64,000 bases of DNA from CAJCJE01 sp036494465 (GCA_036494465.1 DASXOJ010000267.1:1-64000), one strand, 5' to 3'. Positions 50,631-59,656 are shown, numbered from the stretch's first letter. A program made the numbers and translations. Notes: a model not told the origin generated them from the letters alone.

Positions 50631-51923
50631 TCATGGACGCCTCCCGGTGCCGGAAAGCCTGCGCCAACCGGTGTCGTCGCGTTCGGCGAGGCCGCAGAGT
50701 TCGAGCAGCGGCAACACCGCCCTGACCCGGTCCAACGGCACGCCTGACCCGAACGCGACCTGTTCCGGACTCTGACCCGTCCGCAGGTCGAGGGCGTCGT
50801 GCACCTGGAGCTGCTGTTCGTCGAGCTGATCGGTCGGGCGTCGCTCCTCCCTGGCCGGTTCGGCGAGATCGGTGCCGATTCGCCCGATCGCCTCCAGCAC
50901 GTCCGCCGAGCCGGTCACCAGGTACGCGTCTCCGGTGCGGAGCATTTCGTGACAGCCGACGGACATCGCCGACGTGACCGGGCCCGGCACCGCCATCACC
51001 ATCCGGCCGAGCGCCTGCGCGGTCGCCGCCGTGTTCCGCGATCCGCTGCGCCGACCGGCCTCGACGACAACGGTGCCTGCCGAGCTCGCGGCGATCAGGC
51101 GGTTGCGGATCAGGAAACGATGCCGGGCAGGCGGGGTGCCGGGCGGATATTCGCTCAGCACCAGGCCGTGTTCGGCGACCTGGTTCAGCAGACCGCTGTG
51201 GCCCAGCGGATACGACTGGTCGACCCCGCAACCGAGCACCGCGATCGTGGCGCCATCAGCGCTGATGGCGCCACGGTGTGCCGCACCGTCGATTCCGTAG
51301 GCAGCGCCGGACACGACCGTGACACCGGCGGATGCCAGGTCGTAGCCGAGCTCGGCGGCGGTGTGGTCGCCATAGCTGGTCGCGGCCCGCGCACCGATGA
51401 TCGCGACCGAGCGCTCGGTGAGATCGCTCAGCCGACCGGTGCCTCGTGCCCAGAGCGCGATCGGATGGCCTGCCCACCGGACACCTCGCGCGTTGGCCAG
51501 GTCCAACGCGGTGAACGGCCAGGTTGGCCACTCCTCATCCTCGGGGATCAGCAACCGGGCGCCCACTTTGGCGGCAGTGGCCAGGTCTTGTTCGGCAAGG
51601 TCGATACCTCGGCGCGCGTTGGTCGCTTCGAGCACGGCGGGTGGCGCGGTGCCGTCCCGGATCAGTTGCGCGGCGGTGACCGCGCCAACCTGGGCGATGA
51701 AGGCGACCAGTGCCGGAGCGGGCGGCTCGGCCGCGCGGAGCAAGTAGGCCCGCGCGAGCCGGACCGCGTCGAGGTCGGGTGCCGGGCGACTGGTCGGTGG
51801 GGCTGAGGCAGGTCGGGCTGAGGCAGGCGGCTCCTTTTCGGTCGGGGGCTCCGGGGTGAGGAGGGGTGTGTAGATGTCGGTGATGGGACGGCGGGCTACC
51901 TCTTCGGTGGGGAGGACGTTCAT
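50631..51923 (-). CDS. dprA: DNA-processing protein DprA
   Basis: A 430-residue DprA/Smf protein, in competent bacteria the loader of RecA onto incoming single-stranded DNA. The Rossmann-like core has SVAIIGARAATSYGDHTAAELG, VVSGAAYGIDGAAHRGAI, AVLGCGVDQSYP, RFLIRNRLIAASS and RSGSRNTAATAQALGR. The C-terminal winged helix is around PEQVAFGSGVPLDRVRAVLPLLEL. The first 60 residues are Pro/Ser-rich. ATG at 51923 overlaps the comM stop as ATGA, so the two are coupled. Confidence 0.95.
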   Translation of the reverse strand: MNVLPTEEVARRPITDIYTPLLTPEPPTEKEPPASARPASAPPTSRPAPDLDAVRLARAYLLRAAEPPAPALVAFIAQVGAVTAAQLIRDGTAPPAVLEATNARRGIDLAEQDLATAAKVGARLLIPEDEEWPTWPFTALDLANARGVRWAGHPIALWARGTGRLSDLTERSVAIIGARAATSYGDHTAAELGYDLASAGVTVVSGAAYGIDGAAHRGAISADGATIAVLGCGVDQSYPLGHSGLLNQVAEHGLVLSEYPPGTPPARHRFLIRNRLIAASSAGTVVVEAGRRSGSRNTAATAQALGRMVMAVPGPVTSAMSVGCHEMLRTGDAYLVTGSADVLEAIGRIGTDLAEPAREERRPTDQLDEQQLQVHDALDLRTGQSPEQVAFGSGVPLDRVRAVLPLLELCGLAERDDTGWRRLSGTGRRP

Positions 51924-53434
51924 GCCACGCTCCGCTCGCGGAAGTTGAGCGCGGCCGCGACCTGGTCCTGGCTGGGGCGTTCGAGGTCGGCCAGGTCGGC
52001 GAGGGTCCACGCGACGCGGAGGCATCGGTCCGCGCCGCGTGCGGTGATCGAACCGGTTGCCAGGCCGCGATCCAGCGGCGCGGTGGTGCGCGTTGGCAGG
52101 CGGTATTCGCGCCGCAGCGTAGGGCCCGGGACTTCCGCGTTGGTTCGCCAACCGTGCGCGAACCAGCGTTGCGCCGCGCGTTGCCGGGCTCGGCCGACGC
52201 GGGAGCGGACCGTGGCGGTGGAGTCCGGGCTGTCCGTGCCGTTCGGGTTCATCGCGAGCAACGGGCGCATCTGCACCCGCAGGTCCACTCGATCCAGCAG
52301 CGGACCGGACAGGCGGCCGTAGTACTGGCGCCGGGCTCTGGGTGTGCACATGCAGTCGACGTCTTTGGCGGGCGCACAGGGACATTGGTTCGTCGCCAGA
52401 ACCAGTTGGCAGCGCGCGGGGAAACGCGCGATGCCGTCCCGCCGGGCATGCCGGACTTCTCCTTCCTCAAGAGCGGTGCGGAGCGCTTCGAGGCGCTGCG
52501 GGCCGAACTCACAGGCTTCGTCCAGGAACAGGACGCCGCGATGCGCTTTGCTGATCGCGCCTGGCTTTGCCATTCCTGATCCGCCACCGATCAGTGCCGC
52601 CACCGAGGTTGTGTGGTGCGGGGCAACGAAAGGCGGTTCGGTGATCAGCGGTGACGCTTGGCGCAGCGTGCCCGCGACCGAGTTGACCGCCGTCACTTCC
52701 ACCGATTCGGCGGGTGAGAGTGGCGGGAGCAGGCCGGTCAGTCGTTGGGCGAGCATGGTTTTGCCAGTCCCGGGTGGTCCGGTGAGCAGGAGATGGTGGC
52801 CGCCCGCCGCAGCGACCTCCAAGGCCCAGCGGGCTTCCGGCTGACCGACCACGTCAACCAGGTCGGGTCCGGGTTTCGGGGATGAACTCGTTGCCTCGTC
52901 GGGTTCGGTGACGAGGTCCGCTTCGCCGCGCAGCCAGGCCACGATCTCGCCCAGGTTGGCCGCACCGAGGACTTCCACGTCAGTAACCAGTGCGGCCTCG
53001 CGGAGAACGGCGGTCGGCACGATCGCCCTGGCCAGTCCGGCGCGTTTGGCTGCCAGCAGGGCGGGCAGTACGCCTCGGACCGCGCGGAGCCGACCGTCGA
53101 GGGCGAGTTCGCCGAGCAGGACCGTGCCGGTCAGTTCGGCTTCCGGGACCACCTTCGCTGCCGCGAGCACGCAGCAGGCGAGTGCCACGTCGTAGGCTGC
53201 GCCACCTTTGGGCAGCGCGGCCGGGGACATGGCGATCGACACCTGCCGCTGTGGCCAGGTCTCGCCGCTGTTGCGGACGGCGGCGCGCACGCGATCCTTG
53301 GATTCGCGCAGTGCCGCGTCGGGCAGACCGATGAGGTGCACGCCCGGCACGCCGCCGGAGATGTCCGCCTCGATTTCGACCGGGACACCGTCGATGCCGA
53401 ACAGGGCGACCGACCAGGTGGATGCGAGTGCCAT
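51920..53434 (-). CDS. comM: ComM/YifB AAA+ helicase (Mg-chelatase-like)
   Basis: A 504-residue hexameric AAA+ protein; ComM acts in branch migration during natural transformation. The N-terminal Lon-like domain has GVPGVHLIGLPDAALRESKDRVRAA and PKGGAAYDVALA. The ATPase core has LLLTGPPGTGKTMLAQRL (Walker A), GVLFLDEACEFGPQRLEALR (Walker B region) and a zinc-knuckle-like CPCAPAKDVDCMC. ATG at 53434 lies one base after the yraN stop; ATG at 53446 is an alternative. The yraN-comM-dprA order is the common bacterial one. Confidence 0.94.
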   Translation of the reverse strand: MALASTWSVALFGIDGVPVEIEADISGGVPGVHLIGLPDAALRESKDRVRAAVRNSGETWPQRQVSIAMSPAALPKGGAAYDVALACCVLAAAKVVPEAELTGTVLLGELALDGRLRAVRGVLPALLAAKRAGLARAIVPTAVLREAALVTDVEVLGAANLGEIVAWLRGEADLVTEPDEATSSSPKPGPDLVDVVGQPEARWALEVAAAGGHHLLLTGPPGTGKTMLAQRLTGLLPPLSPAESVEVTAVNSVAGTLRQASPLITEPPFVAPHHTTSVAALIGGGSGMAKPGAISKAHRGVLFLDEACEFGPQRLEALRTALEEGEVRHARRDGIARFPARCQLVLATNQCPCAPAKDVDCMCTPRARRQYYGRLSGPLLDRVDLRVQMRPLLAMNPNGTDSPDSTATVRSRVGRARQRAAQRWFAHGWRTNAEVPGPTLRREYRLPTRTTAPLDRGLATGSITARGADRCLRVAWTLADLADLERPSQDQVAAALNFRERSVA

Positions 53435-53435
53435 C

Positions 53436-54194
53436 TCAGAACGCATCCCTTCGGTACTTGATCTGCGGCTCGCCGGTTCGCGGCCACCAGACCTCGGCCA
53501 GGTCGTAGCGGACCGCGACGTAGGGGATGCGGTACTCGCGCAACCAGCGGTTGGTCGCATCCCTGATGTGCCGGATCTTCTTGGCGTTCATGGCATCGGC
53601 GGGTGTGCCGAACTCGTCGCTGGTGCGGGTTTTGACTTCACAGACGACGATCATGTCGCCGTCGGTGGCGAGGATGTCGATCTCGCCTTCGCGGCAGCGC
53701 CAGTTGCGGCAGAGCACGACAAGGCCCATGGCTTTGACGTAGTGGGTGGCCAGGTCCTCGCCTCGTCGGCCGAGGACGTGCGCGGGGTTGGGCTCTTTGA
53801 GGGCGGGGGTGTTCGATGCGGGTGGATTGGGTGCCGGGGTGTCAGGCCCGGGTTTGGTGGATGCGGGTTTGGTGGATGCGGGCGGGTTCGGTGCCGGAGT
53901 GTTGGGCGCGGGCTTGGTAGGTGAAGGCGGGTTGGGTGCGGGCGGGTTGGGGGTGGGTTTGGTGGGGGGCTTGGGTTTGGGCTTGGTGGGGGTTGGCGGT
54001 GCGAGGGTGTGCGTGGCGGCTTCGGCTGACTGGAGCGGGCTCGGGTTCAGGGGGCTCGGGTTCAGGGGGCTGGAACTCGGCAGGCTGGGTTTCAGCGGGA
54101 CGGGCGGGACGGGCTTGGGTGGAGTGGGCTTTGGAGGCTTGGGGTCGAAGGTGGGGGTGAGGCAGGGAACGGGCGATGGGGTGGTCGCGATCAT
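53436..54194 (-). CDS. yraN: YraN/UPF0102 nuclease-like protein with a Pro-rich extension
   Basis: A 252-residue protein. Residues 138-252 are a normal UPF0102 domain: LGRRGEDLATHYVKAMG, then CREGEIDILATDGDMIVVCEVKTR with the PD-(D/E)xK-like acidic residues and Lys, and SDEFGTPADAMNAKKIRHI. Residues 1-137 are an unusual low-complexity extension of Pro, Lys, Thr, Asn and Ser with units like NPPAPNPP and STKPAS. Typical members are about 115-130 residues without it. ATG at 54194 has GAGGA upstream. Internal ATG/GTG starts near the domain are not obvious, so the extension is probably translated. Confidence 0.85.
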   Translation of the reverse strand: MIATTPSPVPCLTPTFDPKPPKPTPPKPVPPVPLKPSLPSSSPLNPSPLNPSPLQSAEAATHTLAPPTPTKPKPKPPTKPTPNPPAPNPPSPTKPAPNTPAPNPPASTKPASTKPGPDTPAPNPPASNTPALKEPNPAHVLGRRGEDLATHYVKAMGLVVLCRNWRCREGEIDILATDGDMIVVCEVKTRTSDEFGTPADAMNAKKIRHIRDATNRWLREYRIPYVAVRYDLAEVWWPRTGEPQIKYRRDAF

Positions 54195-54344
54195 GAGTTG
54201 CCGTCCTCGGGTCGTCTTGGCCGCGCCGACCGGGTGTGGCCGGGCATGCGAAGACGGTGCCGGGTTTGGCGAATGCGCGTTGGCGCTGAAGGCGAACCTG
54301 TGGATCGCGGGTGCTGATGTGCACAACTCGCAGGAACGCCAATG

Positions 54345-54376
54345 AGCACAACCCGCTTTTGTCGGCGGGTTGTGCT
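54345..54376. terminator. bidirectional-type hairpin between yraN and DUF2469 gene
   Basis: AGCACAACCCGC and GCGGGTTGTGCT pair perfectly over 12 bp around an 8-base loop. It lies 15 bases past the DUF2469 stop on the minus strand. No T-run follows, so it fits the T-less hairpins proposed as terminators in actinobacteria. Confidence 0.65.
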
Positions 54377-54391
54377 AGAGGCGGGACTGGA

Positions 54392-54715
54392 TCAGCTGCC
54401 GAACGGACCGTTCTCGGGGAGGCGCAGGTCCGGCTTGTCGAGTTCCTCGACGTTGACGTCCTTGAACGTGATGACCCGGACGTTCTTCACGAACCGCGCG
54501 GGGCGGTACATGTCCCACACCCACGCGTCGGACATCCGCACCTCGAAGTAGACCTCACCGTCGGAGTTGCGAACCTGGACGTCGACCGAATTGGCCAGGT
54601 AGAAGCGCCGCTCGGTCTCCACCACGTAGGAGAACTGGCTGACGATGTCGCGATACTCCCGGTAGAGCTGAAGCTCCATCTCGGTCTCGTACTTTTCGAG
54701 ATCTTCCGCGCTCAT
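54392..54715 (-). CDS. DUF2469 protein
   Basis: A 107-residue, highly conserved actinobacterial protein. It starts MSAEDLEKYETEMELQLYRE and contains SYVVETERRFYLANSVDVQV, MSDAWVWDMYRPARFVKNVR and FKDVNVEELDKPDLRLPE, all family hallmarks. Its function is not known. Its place between rnhB and yraN is conserved in mycobacteria from memory. Confidence 0.92.
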   Translation of the reverse strand: MSAEDLEKYETEMELQLYREYRDIVSQFSYVVETERRFYLANSVDVQVRNSDGEVYFEVRMSDAWVWDMYRPARFVKNVRVITFKDVNVEELDKPDLRLPENGPFGS

Positions 54716-54785
54716 CGCTGTCCTCGCTGCTGTCCTCGCTCGCGAACGTCACTCACGGGGTCCGTACTCCTCCTCATGACAGTCC

Positions 54786-55565
54786 TCATGATGCTGACGC
54801 CGGTTCCTCGGTGCGGTCTTCGACTGCCGTCTGTTCGACTGGCCTACCATTCTGGACCACGCCGACCGCTGACGCGCTACGCACCACCCGCCGTGGCGTT
54901 CGCAGGCCGTGTTTGGCGGCTGCCGCGGTCACGTTCGCGAACGACCAGCGGTGCTCGATGGTGGGGCCGAACTCGTCGAGAGCCTTGGTGTGATCCGACG
55001 TGCAGTAGCCCTTGTGCACGTCGAAACCGTACTGGGGCAGCCGTTCGTGCAGGTCGACCATGATCCGGTCCCTGGTCACCTTGGCGAGCACCGATGCGGC
55101 GGCGACGCAGGCGGCGGCCTTGTCGCCTTTGACCACCGGGATGCTGGGCGCGGTCAGGCCCGCCACCCGGAAACCGTCGGTCAGGATGTAGCCGGGGTGG
55201 GTGTCGAGCGTGGCGATGGCCCTGCGCATGCCTTCGATGTTGGCGTGGTGCACACCGAAGCGGTCGACTTCGGCGGGCGGGATGATCATGATGGCGTAGT
55301 CGAGCGCGCGGGCGAGCACCAGGTCGTACATGCGTTCCCGGGCCGGCTCGGTGAGCAGCTTCGAGTCGGTCAGTCCTTCGAGGTGCCGTGCGTCGTTCGG
55401 GCGCAGCATGCAGGAGGCGACGACGAGCGGACCTGCGCAGGCGCCACGGCCTGCTTCGTCGACGCCGGCGACCGGGCCGAGACCGCGCCGGTCCAGCGCG
55501 CTCTGTAAAGCCCAGTTACCGGCGTCGCGCCGGACGATGGCGCGTTGGGGGCGGAGCGTGGTCAC
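54786..55565 (-). CDS. rnhB: ribonuclease HII
   Basis: A 259-residue RNase HII that removes ribonucleotides from DNA-RNA hybrids. Acidic active-site residues lie in GVDEAGRGACAGPLVVAS (Asp-Glu, near residue 36) and ILTDGF, with an Asp in ASVLAKVTRDRIM. LTDSKLLTEPARERMYD and FDVHKGYCTSDHTKALDEFGP are typical. The last ~35 residues are a variable tail. GTG at 55563-55565 overlaps the lepB stop as GTGA. Confidence 0.95.
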   Translation of the reverse strand: MTTLRPQRAIVRRDAGNWALQSALDRRGLGPVAGVDEAGRGACAGPLVVASCMLRPNDARHLEGLTDSKLLTEPARERMYDLVLARALDYAIMIIPPAEVDRFGVHHANIEGMRRAIATLDTHPGYILTDGFRVAGLTAPSIPVVKGDKAAACVAAASVLAKVTRDRIMVDLHERLPQYGFDVHKGYCTSDHTKALDEFGPTIEHRWSFANVTAAAAKHGLRTPRRVVRSASAVGVVQNGRPVEQTAVEDRTEEPASAS

Positions 55566-56557
55566 TTGTCCGTCCGGCGACCGGCCGCGCGGCGGATGCC
55601 GCGGCGGGCGCGTTTGCCGAGCCAGTACACCGGGAAGGCGAACGCGAATCCGACGCCGAGCGGCAACTCCTGGGTCCAGCCTGGCACGCCGAGCGCGCCG
55701 GCCTGGGCGTTGTAGTCGCCGATGCCGCGCCAGCGCGACGGGGGCCAGATGATGGTCCTGGCCTTGCCGATGACGTTCCCGACCGGCACGAGACCGGCTT
55801 GCCCACCGCCGTTCTGGTAGCGCGAGTCGTCGGAGTTGTTGCGGTTGTCGCCCATCACCAGCAGGTAGCCCTGGGGGATGGTGATCGTCGGGAACGCCGC
55901 CTGCTGGTTGACCTTGTTGTCGTTGGCGGGCGGGTTGCTCATCTGCGCCTGCACCGGCTGGTTGGCCATGCCGGGCTGGAAGTAGACGTACGGCTCGACG
56001 ATCGGCTTTCCGTTGATCACCACGTGGTTGTTGGCGTCACAGCAGTACACGGTCTCGCCGCCGACCGCGATGACCCGCTTGACCAGGTCGTACTCGGGCG
56101 GGGCGCCGATGCCGATGGACGAGCCCAGTTCGCGGAACCACTGCACGAGCGGATTGCTGGAGCTCTGCGCGACATATTCGTTCTGATCCCAGCCGGGTGG
56201 GCCCTTGAACACGATCACGTCGCCGGGCGAGGGATCGGAGAAGTCGTAGGTCAGCTTGTCGACCAGGATGCGGTCGCCGACGCAGCCGGTGCAGCCGTTG
56301 AGGGTCTGCTCCATGGACTCCGACGGGATCGAGAAGACCCTGGCGACGAAGGTCTGGATCAGGAAGGTCAGCGCGACGGCGATGACGACCAGGATGATCA
56401 GTTCGAGCCAGAAGGGGGTTTTCTTCTTCGGCTTGGCCTTCGCTTTGCCTGCTTCGTCCCCGTCCGCGACCGTGCCCTTGTCAGGATCTTCGGCGGGCGG
56501 TTGGTCCGCGCCATCCACTCTCGTGGTGTCCTCGAGTTCGTCTTCGGACGCCGTCAT
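55562..56557 (-). CDS. lepB: signal peptidase I (copy 1)
   Basis: A 331-residue membrane protease that removes Sec/Tat signal peptides. An acidic cytoplasmic N-terminus precedes one membrane segment (residues ~50-70). The catalytic Ser is S81 in FSIPSESMEQTL and the Lys K160 in YDLVKRVIAVGG. Box E is LLVMGDNRNNSDDSR. A second hydrophobic segment lies near the C-terminus (VGFAFAFPVYWLG). ATG at 56557 was chosen for the GAGGA site; GTG at 56578 is an alternative. It is the downstream member of a tandem pair and overlaps rnhB. Confidence 0.93.
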   Translation of the reverse strand: MTASEDELEDTTRVDGADQPPAEDPDKGTVADGDEAGKAKAKPKKKTPFWLELIILVVIAVALTFLIQTFVARVFSIPSESMEQTLNGCTGCVGDRILVDKLTYDFSDPSPGDVIVFKGPPGWDQNEYVAQSSSNPLVQWFRELGSSIGIGAPPEYDLVKRVIAVGGETVYCCDANNHVVINGKPIVEPYVYFQPGMANQPVQAQMSNPPANDNKVNQQAAFPTITIPQGYLLVMGDNRNNSDDSRYQNGGGQAGLVPVGNVIGKARTIIWPPSRWRGIGDYNAQAGALGVPGWTQELPLGVGFAFAFPVYWLGKRARRGIRRAAGRRTDK

Positions 56558-56637
56558 CGCTTCCTCGTCTGTGATCACCCAGGGCCTGAACCGAAACAGC
56601 GGCCGACCCGACGAAACTACCCTACCGAGCTGGACCG

Positions 56638-57519
56638 TCAGTCATGCCACCACACATGCCGCGCGATCGCTGGGCCGGGTCTGGTCTTTCGTCGCCCTCG
56701 GCGGCGCCGCCGACTGAAGTACGCGATCGGCAAGACGCCGATCAGGGCGCTGGCCTGCGGGTTCTGGTCGCCGACGCCGCCCATCCTGCTGACCGGCCAG
56801 ATGATGCTGCGGACTTTTCCGATCACGTCGGAGACCGGAACGGCGCCCTTTGTGCCGCCGCCCGCCTGGATCCGGGAGTCGTCGGAGTCGTTTCGGTTGT
56901 CGCCCATCATGAAGAGTTCACCCGGAGGGACGGTGACCGGGCCGAACGCGGCCTGTTTCGTCCCCCGTCCGGGGTACCAGTACACGTAGGGCTCGGTGAG
57001 CGGTTTTCGGTCCACCACAACGTGATTGTTCGCGTCGCAGCAGTAGATCGTCTGACCGCCGACGGCGATGACCCGCTTGACGAAATCGACTTCGGCAGCG
57101 GGAGTGAGGCCGATGAGCTGACCGAGCGAGTCGCCGGCCTTGCCGATGAAGGTGGTTGGCGGGCCGGACTGGACCTCGTTGTCGGTCCAGCCGGGTGGGC
57201 CCTTGAACACCAGGACGTCGCCGGGCTGGGGAGTTTTGAAGTCGTAGACGAGCCGGTCGACGAGGACACGGTCGTCGGTGCAGCCCGTGCAGCCGTAGAG
57301 GGTCTGCTCCATCGACTCGGAGGGGATCACGTAGACCCTGAACAGGAAGGTCTGCACCGAGAAGGTGATCAACCCGACGAGGATGATCAGCGCGGGATAT
57401 TCGACCCAGCGCGGAATCCGCCGCTGGTTCTTGCGATGCCGTCCGCTGCGGGTGCGTCTGTATGCGGCATCCCGATCGGTATCCGCTGGCGTGGTTGTCG
57501 CGGATACCGGATCGGGCAC
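56638..57519 (-). CDS. lepB: signal peptidase I (copy 2)
   Basis: A 293-residue signal peptidase. A basic N-terminus (RRTRSGRHRKNQRR) precedes a membrane segment at about residues 43-60. Catalytic Ser S69 is in VIPSESMEQTL and Lys K148 in VDFVKRVIAVGG; FMMGDNRNDSDDSR is box E. It is clearly a paralogue of the next gene, with shared motifs such as GDVxVFKGPPGW and IYCCDANNHVVxxxKP. A basic C-terminus replaces the second hydrophobic segment of copy 1. Copies are separated by 80 bases. Confidence 0.93.
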   Translation of the reverse strand: MPDPVSATTTPADTDRDAAYRRTRSGRHRKNQRRIPRWVEYPALIILVGLITFSVQTFLFRVYVIPSESMEQTLYGCTGCTDDRVLVDRLVYDFKTPQPGDVLVFKGPPGWTDNEVQSGPPTTFIGKAGDSLGQLIGLTPAAEVDFVKRVIAVGGQTIYCCDANNHVVVDRKPLTEPYVYWYPGRGTKQAAFGPVTVPPGELFMMGDNRNDSDDSRIQAGGGTKGAVPVSDVIGKVRSIIWPVSRMGGVGDQNPQASALIGVLPIAYFSRRRRRGRRKTRPGPAIARHVWWHD

Positions 57520-57566
57520 CAGATCAGATTACGGTAAGAACCGCTAAGTCGATATGAAGCGGCGGC

Positions 57567-57926
57567 TCAGGAAGCCGAGGGGGTTTCCCGCTTTTCCTTG
57601 ATCTTGGCGGCCTTGCCGCGCAGATCGCGCAGGTAGTACAGCTTGGCGCGACGCACGTCGCCCCGGACGACCCGCTCGATCTTGGCGATGTTCGGGGAGT
57701 GCACCGGGAAGGTGCGCTCGACGCCGACGCCGTAGGAGACCTTGCGAACGGTGAAGGTCTCGCGGATGCCACCGCCCTGGCGGCGGATCACGACGCCCTG
57801 GAAGATCTGCTCACGGGAGCGGGTGCCTTCAACGACGCGGACGTACACCTTGAGCGTGTCGCCGGGCCGGAAGTCCGGAATGTCAGAACGCAGCGACTGA
57901 GCGTCCAACGCGTCCAGGGTGTTCAT
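57567..57926 (-). CDS. rplS: 50S ribosomal protein L19
   Basis: A 119-residue L19 with the family core IPDFRPGDTLKVYVRVVEGTRSREQIFQGVVIRRQGGG, then FTVRKVSYGVGVERTFPVHSP and VRRAKLYYLRDLRGKAAKIKE. Length and position between trmD and lepB are typical. Confidence 0.98.
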   Translation of the reverse strand: MNTLDALDAQSLRSDIPDFRPGDTLKVYVRVVEGTRSREQIFQGVVIRRQGGGIRETFTVRKVSYGVGVERTFPVHSPNIAKIERVVRGDVRRAKLYYLRDLRGKAAKIKEKRETPSAS

Positions 57927-58071
57927 CGGTGGTCCGTCCTCGTCATCGACATCATCAACTCTGTGTCTTCATACGCCCACAGGTGCCTGCAAGAGGGACC
58001 AACCTGGGGGTGGCTTGTGGCACGCCGGAACGACGTCCGGGCGCGGCAACCGTTCTAGTGTGCCAGATGGG

Positions 58072-58833
58072 TCAGCCGGAGGTGAAATCGGCCTCGGTGA
58101 GCTGGTCCAGCAGCGCTCGGTCTTTTTTGTTCAGCGCGCCTTCGGGGAGACGTTCGAGCAGGTCAGGGCGTCGTCGCACGGTCCGTTCGAGGGCTTGGTC
58201 ACGTCGCCAGCGGTCGATCCTGGCGTGGTTGCCGGAGCGGAGCACCTCGGGCACGGCCAGCCCGCGCCAGACCTCGGGACGGGTGTAGCAGGGGCCTTCG
58301 AGCAGGCCGTCGGAGAACGAGTCCTGTTCGGCCGAGACCGGGTTGCCGAGCACCCCGGGCAGCAGCCGGGCCACCGCTTCCACCATGACCAGCACCGCCG
58401 CCTCGCCGCCGACCAGCACGTAGTCGCCGATGGAGACCTCTTCGACCGGCATCCGCTTGGCCGCGTCGTCGATGACCCGCTGGTCGATGCCCTCGTATCG
58501 GCCGCAGGCGAACATCAGCCGGGGCGTCGCCGCGTAGCGGTGCGCGGTTTCCTGGGTGAACGGGCGACCGGCTGGGCTGGGCACGACGAGCAGGGTGTCC
58601 GTGCCCTCGGGGGCCAGCTCGTCGAGGGCTTCGCCCCAGACATCCGGCTTCATGACCATGCCGGGGCCGCCGCCGTACGGGCTGTCATCGACGGCGCGGT
58701 GCACGTCGTGGGTCCAGTCGCGCAGGTCGTGCACGGACACGCTGAGCAGGCCCTTGTCGATGGCCTTGCCGAGCAGCGCGGCACGCAGCGGGACCAGGTA
58801 TTCCGGGAAGATGGTGACGACGTCGATGTGCAT
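58072..58833 (-). CDS. trmD: tRNA (guanine-N1-)-methyltransferase
   Basis: A 253-residue SPOUT methyltransferase that makes m1G37 in tRNA. Motifs: MHIDVVTIFPEYLVPLRAAL at the start, DDSPYGGGPGMVMKPD, FACGRYEGIDQRV and the knot loop VSIGDYVLVGGEAAVLVM. ATG at 58833 has GGAG five bases upstream; the GTG at 58839 that overlaps the rimM stop lacks a usable site. It is co-transcribed with rimM. Confidence 0.97.
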   Translation of the reverse strand: MHIDVVTIFPEYLVPLRAALLGKAIDKGLLSVSVHDLRDWTHDVHRAVDDSPYGGGPGMVMKPDVWGEALDELAPEGTDTLLVVPSPAGRPFTQETAHRYAATPRLMFACGRYEGIDQRVIDDAAKRMPVEEVSIGDYVLVGGEAAVLVMVEAVARLLPGVLGNPVSAEQDSFSDGLLEGPCYTRPEVWRGLAVPEVLRSGNHARIDRWRRDQALERTVRRRPDLLERLPEGALNKKDRALLDQLTEADFTSG

Positions 58834-58835
58834 GA

Positions 58836-59369
58836 TCACTCCTCGTCGAGGAGTCCGTCTGGCGGGTCGATCACGACTCGTCCGCCGCGCACGTCGACCT
58901 CGGGCACGATCTGGTTCACGAAGGGCACCAGCAGTTCCCCGCCACCCTCGCGACTCACCTGCAGCAGGTCGTTACCGGCGCCGTGCAGCACCTCGGCGAC
59001 GACGCCGATCTTGGTGCCGTCGGTGGTCACCACGGCGAGACCTTCGAGTTCGTGGTCGTAGAACTCGTCCGGGTCCCCGGTTGGCGGCAGATCGGCCTCC
59101 GGGGCGAGCAGCAGCGTGCCCCGCAGATTCTCCGCGTCGTCGCGGTCCGCGACGCCCTCGACCACGACCAGCAGCCGCCCGGAGTGTGCCCGGGCGGCTG
59201 TGATGGTCACATCGCGCTTCGATCCGTCGCGCAGGTTCGCGGACAACACCGAGCCGGCCGCGAACCGGATCTCCGGGGAGTCCGTGCGCGGCTCGACGAC
59301 GAGTTCGCCGCGAATCCCGTGCGGTTTGACGATCCGACCGACGAGTCGGTCGGCCGAGCGGTCCACCAT
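58836..59369 (-). CDS. rimM: 16S rRNA processing protein RimM
   Basis: A 177-residue ribosome maturation factor that binds S19 and helps 30S head assembly. The N-terminal RimM domain has LVGRIVKPHGIRGELVVEP. A PRC-barrel follows: EFYDHELEGLAVVTTDGTKIGVVAEVL, then LLVPFVNQIVPEVDVRGGRVVIDPPDGLL. Its end precedes the trmD ATG by two bases. Confidence 0.96.
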   Translation of the reverse strand: MVDRSADRLVGRIVKPHGIRGELVVEPRTDSPEIRFAAGSVLSANLRDGSKRDVTITAARAHSGRLLVVVEGVADRDDAENLRGTLLLAPEADLPPTGDPDEFYDHELEGLAVVTTDGTKIGVVAEVLHGAGNDLLQVSREGGGELLVPFVNQIVPEVDVRGGRVVIDPPDGLLDEE

Positions 59370-59376
59370 TGGTCCC

Positions 59377-59616
59377 TCAGCGATCGGTGTCCACCACGTC
59401 GACCCGCAGGCCGCGGCCGCCGATTCCCGCCATCACGGTGCGCAGCGCGGTGGCCGTACGACCACCGCGACCGATCACCTTGCCGAGATCCTCGGGGTTG
59501 ACGTGCACCTCGAGGGTACGACCGCGACGCGTGGTCAACAGGTTGACCCGCACGTCGTCGGGGTGATCGACAATGCCACGAACAAGGTGTTCGAGCGCGT
59601 CGGACAACACACTCAC
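59377..59616 (-). CDS. khpA: KH-domain RNA-binding protein KhpA
   Basis: A 79-residue protein with one KH domain, beginning VSVLSDALEHLVRGIVDHPD, with the GxxG loop in LGKVIGRGGRTATALRTVM. KhpA proteins bind RNA, often with KhpB, and affect cell division and translation. GTG at 59616 follows GAGGAGA by about 4-5 bases. The place between rpsP and rimM is the conserved one. Confidence 0.92.
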   Translation of the reverse strand: MSVLSDALEHLVRGIVDHPDDVRVNLLTTRRGRTLEVHVNPEDLGKVIGRGGRTATALRTVMAGIGGRGLRVDVVDTDR

Positions 59617-59656
59617 GCCCTCTCCTCGCACCCCATGAAAGCTTGGGTAGCCAAGC

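Noticed and set aside
53810..54010. Repetitive plus-strand GGTTTGGTGGATGCGGG-type units that might suggest a repeat array
   Set aside because: They are codon-level repeats of the Pro-rich YraN extension on the minus strand, without constant spacers. Not CRISPR.
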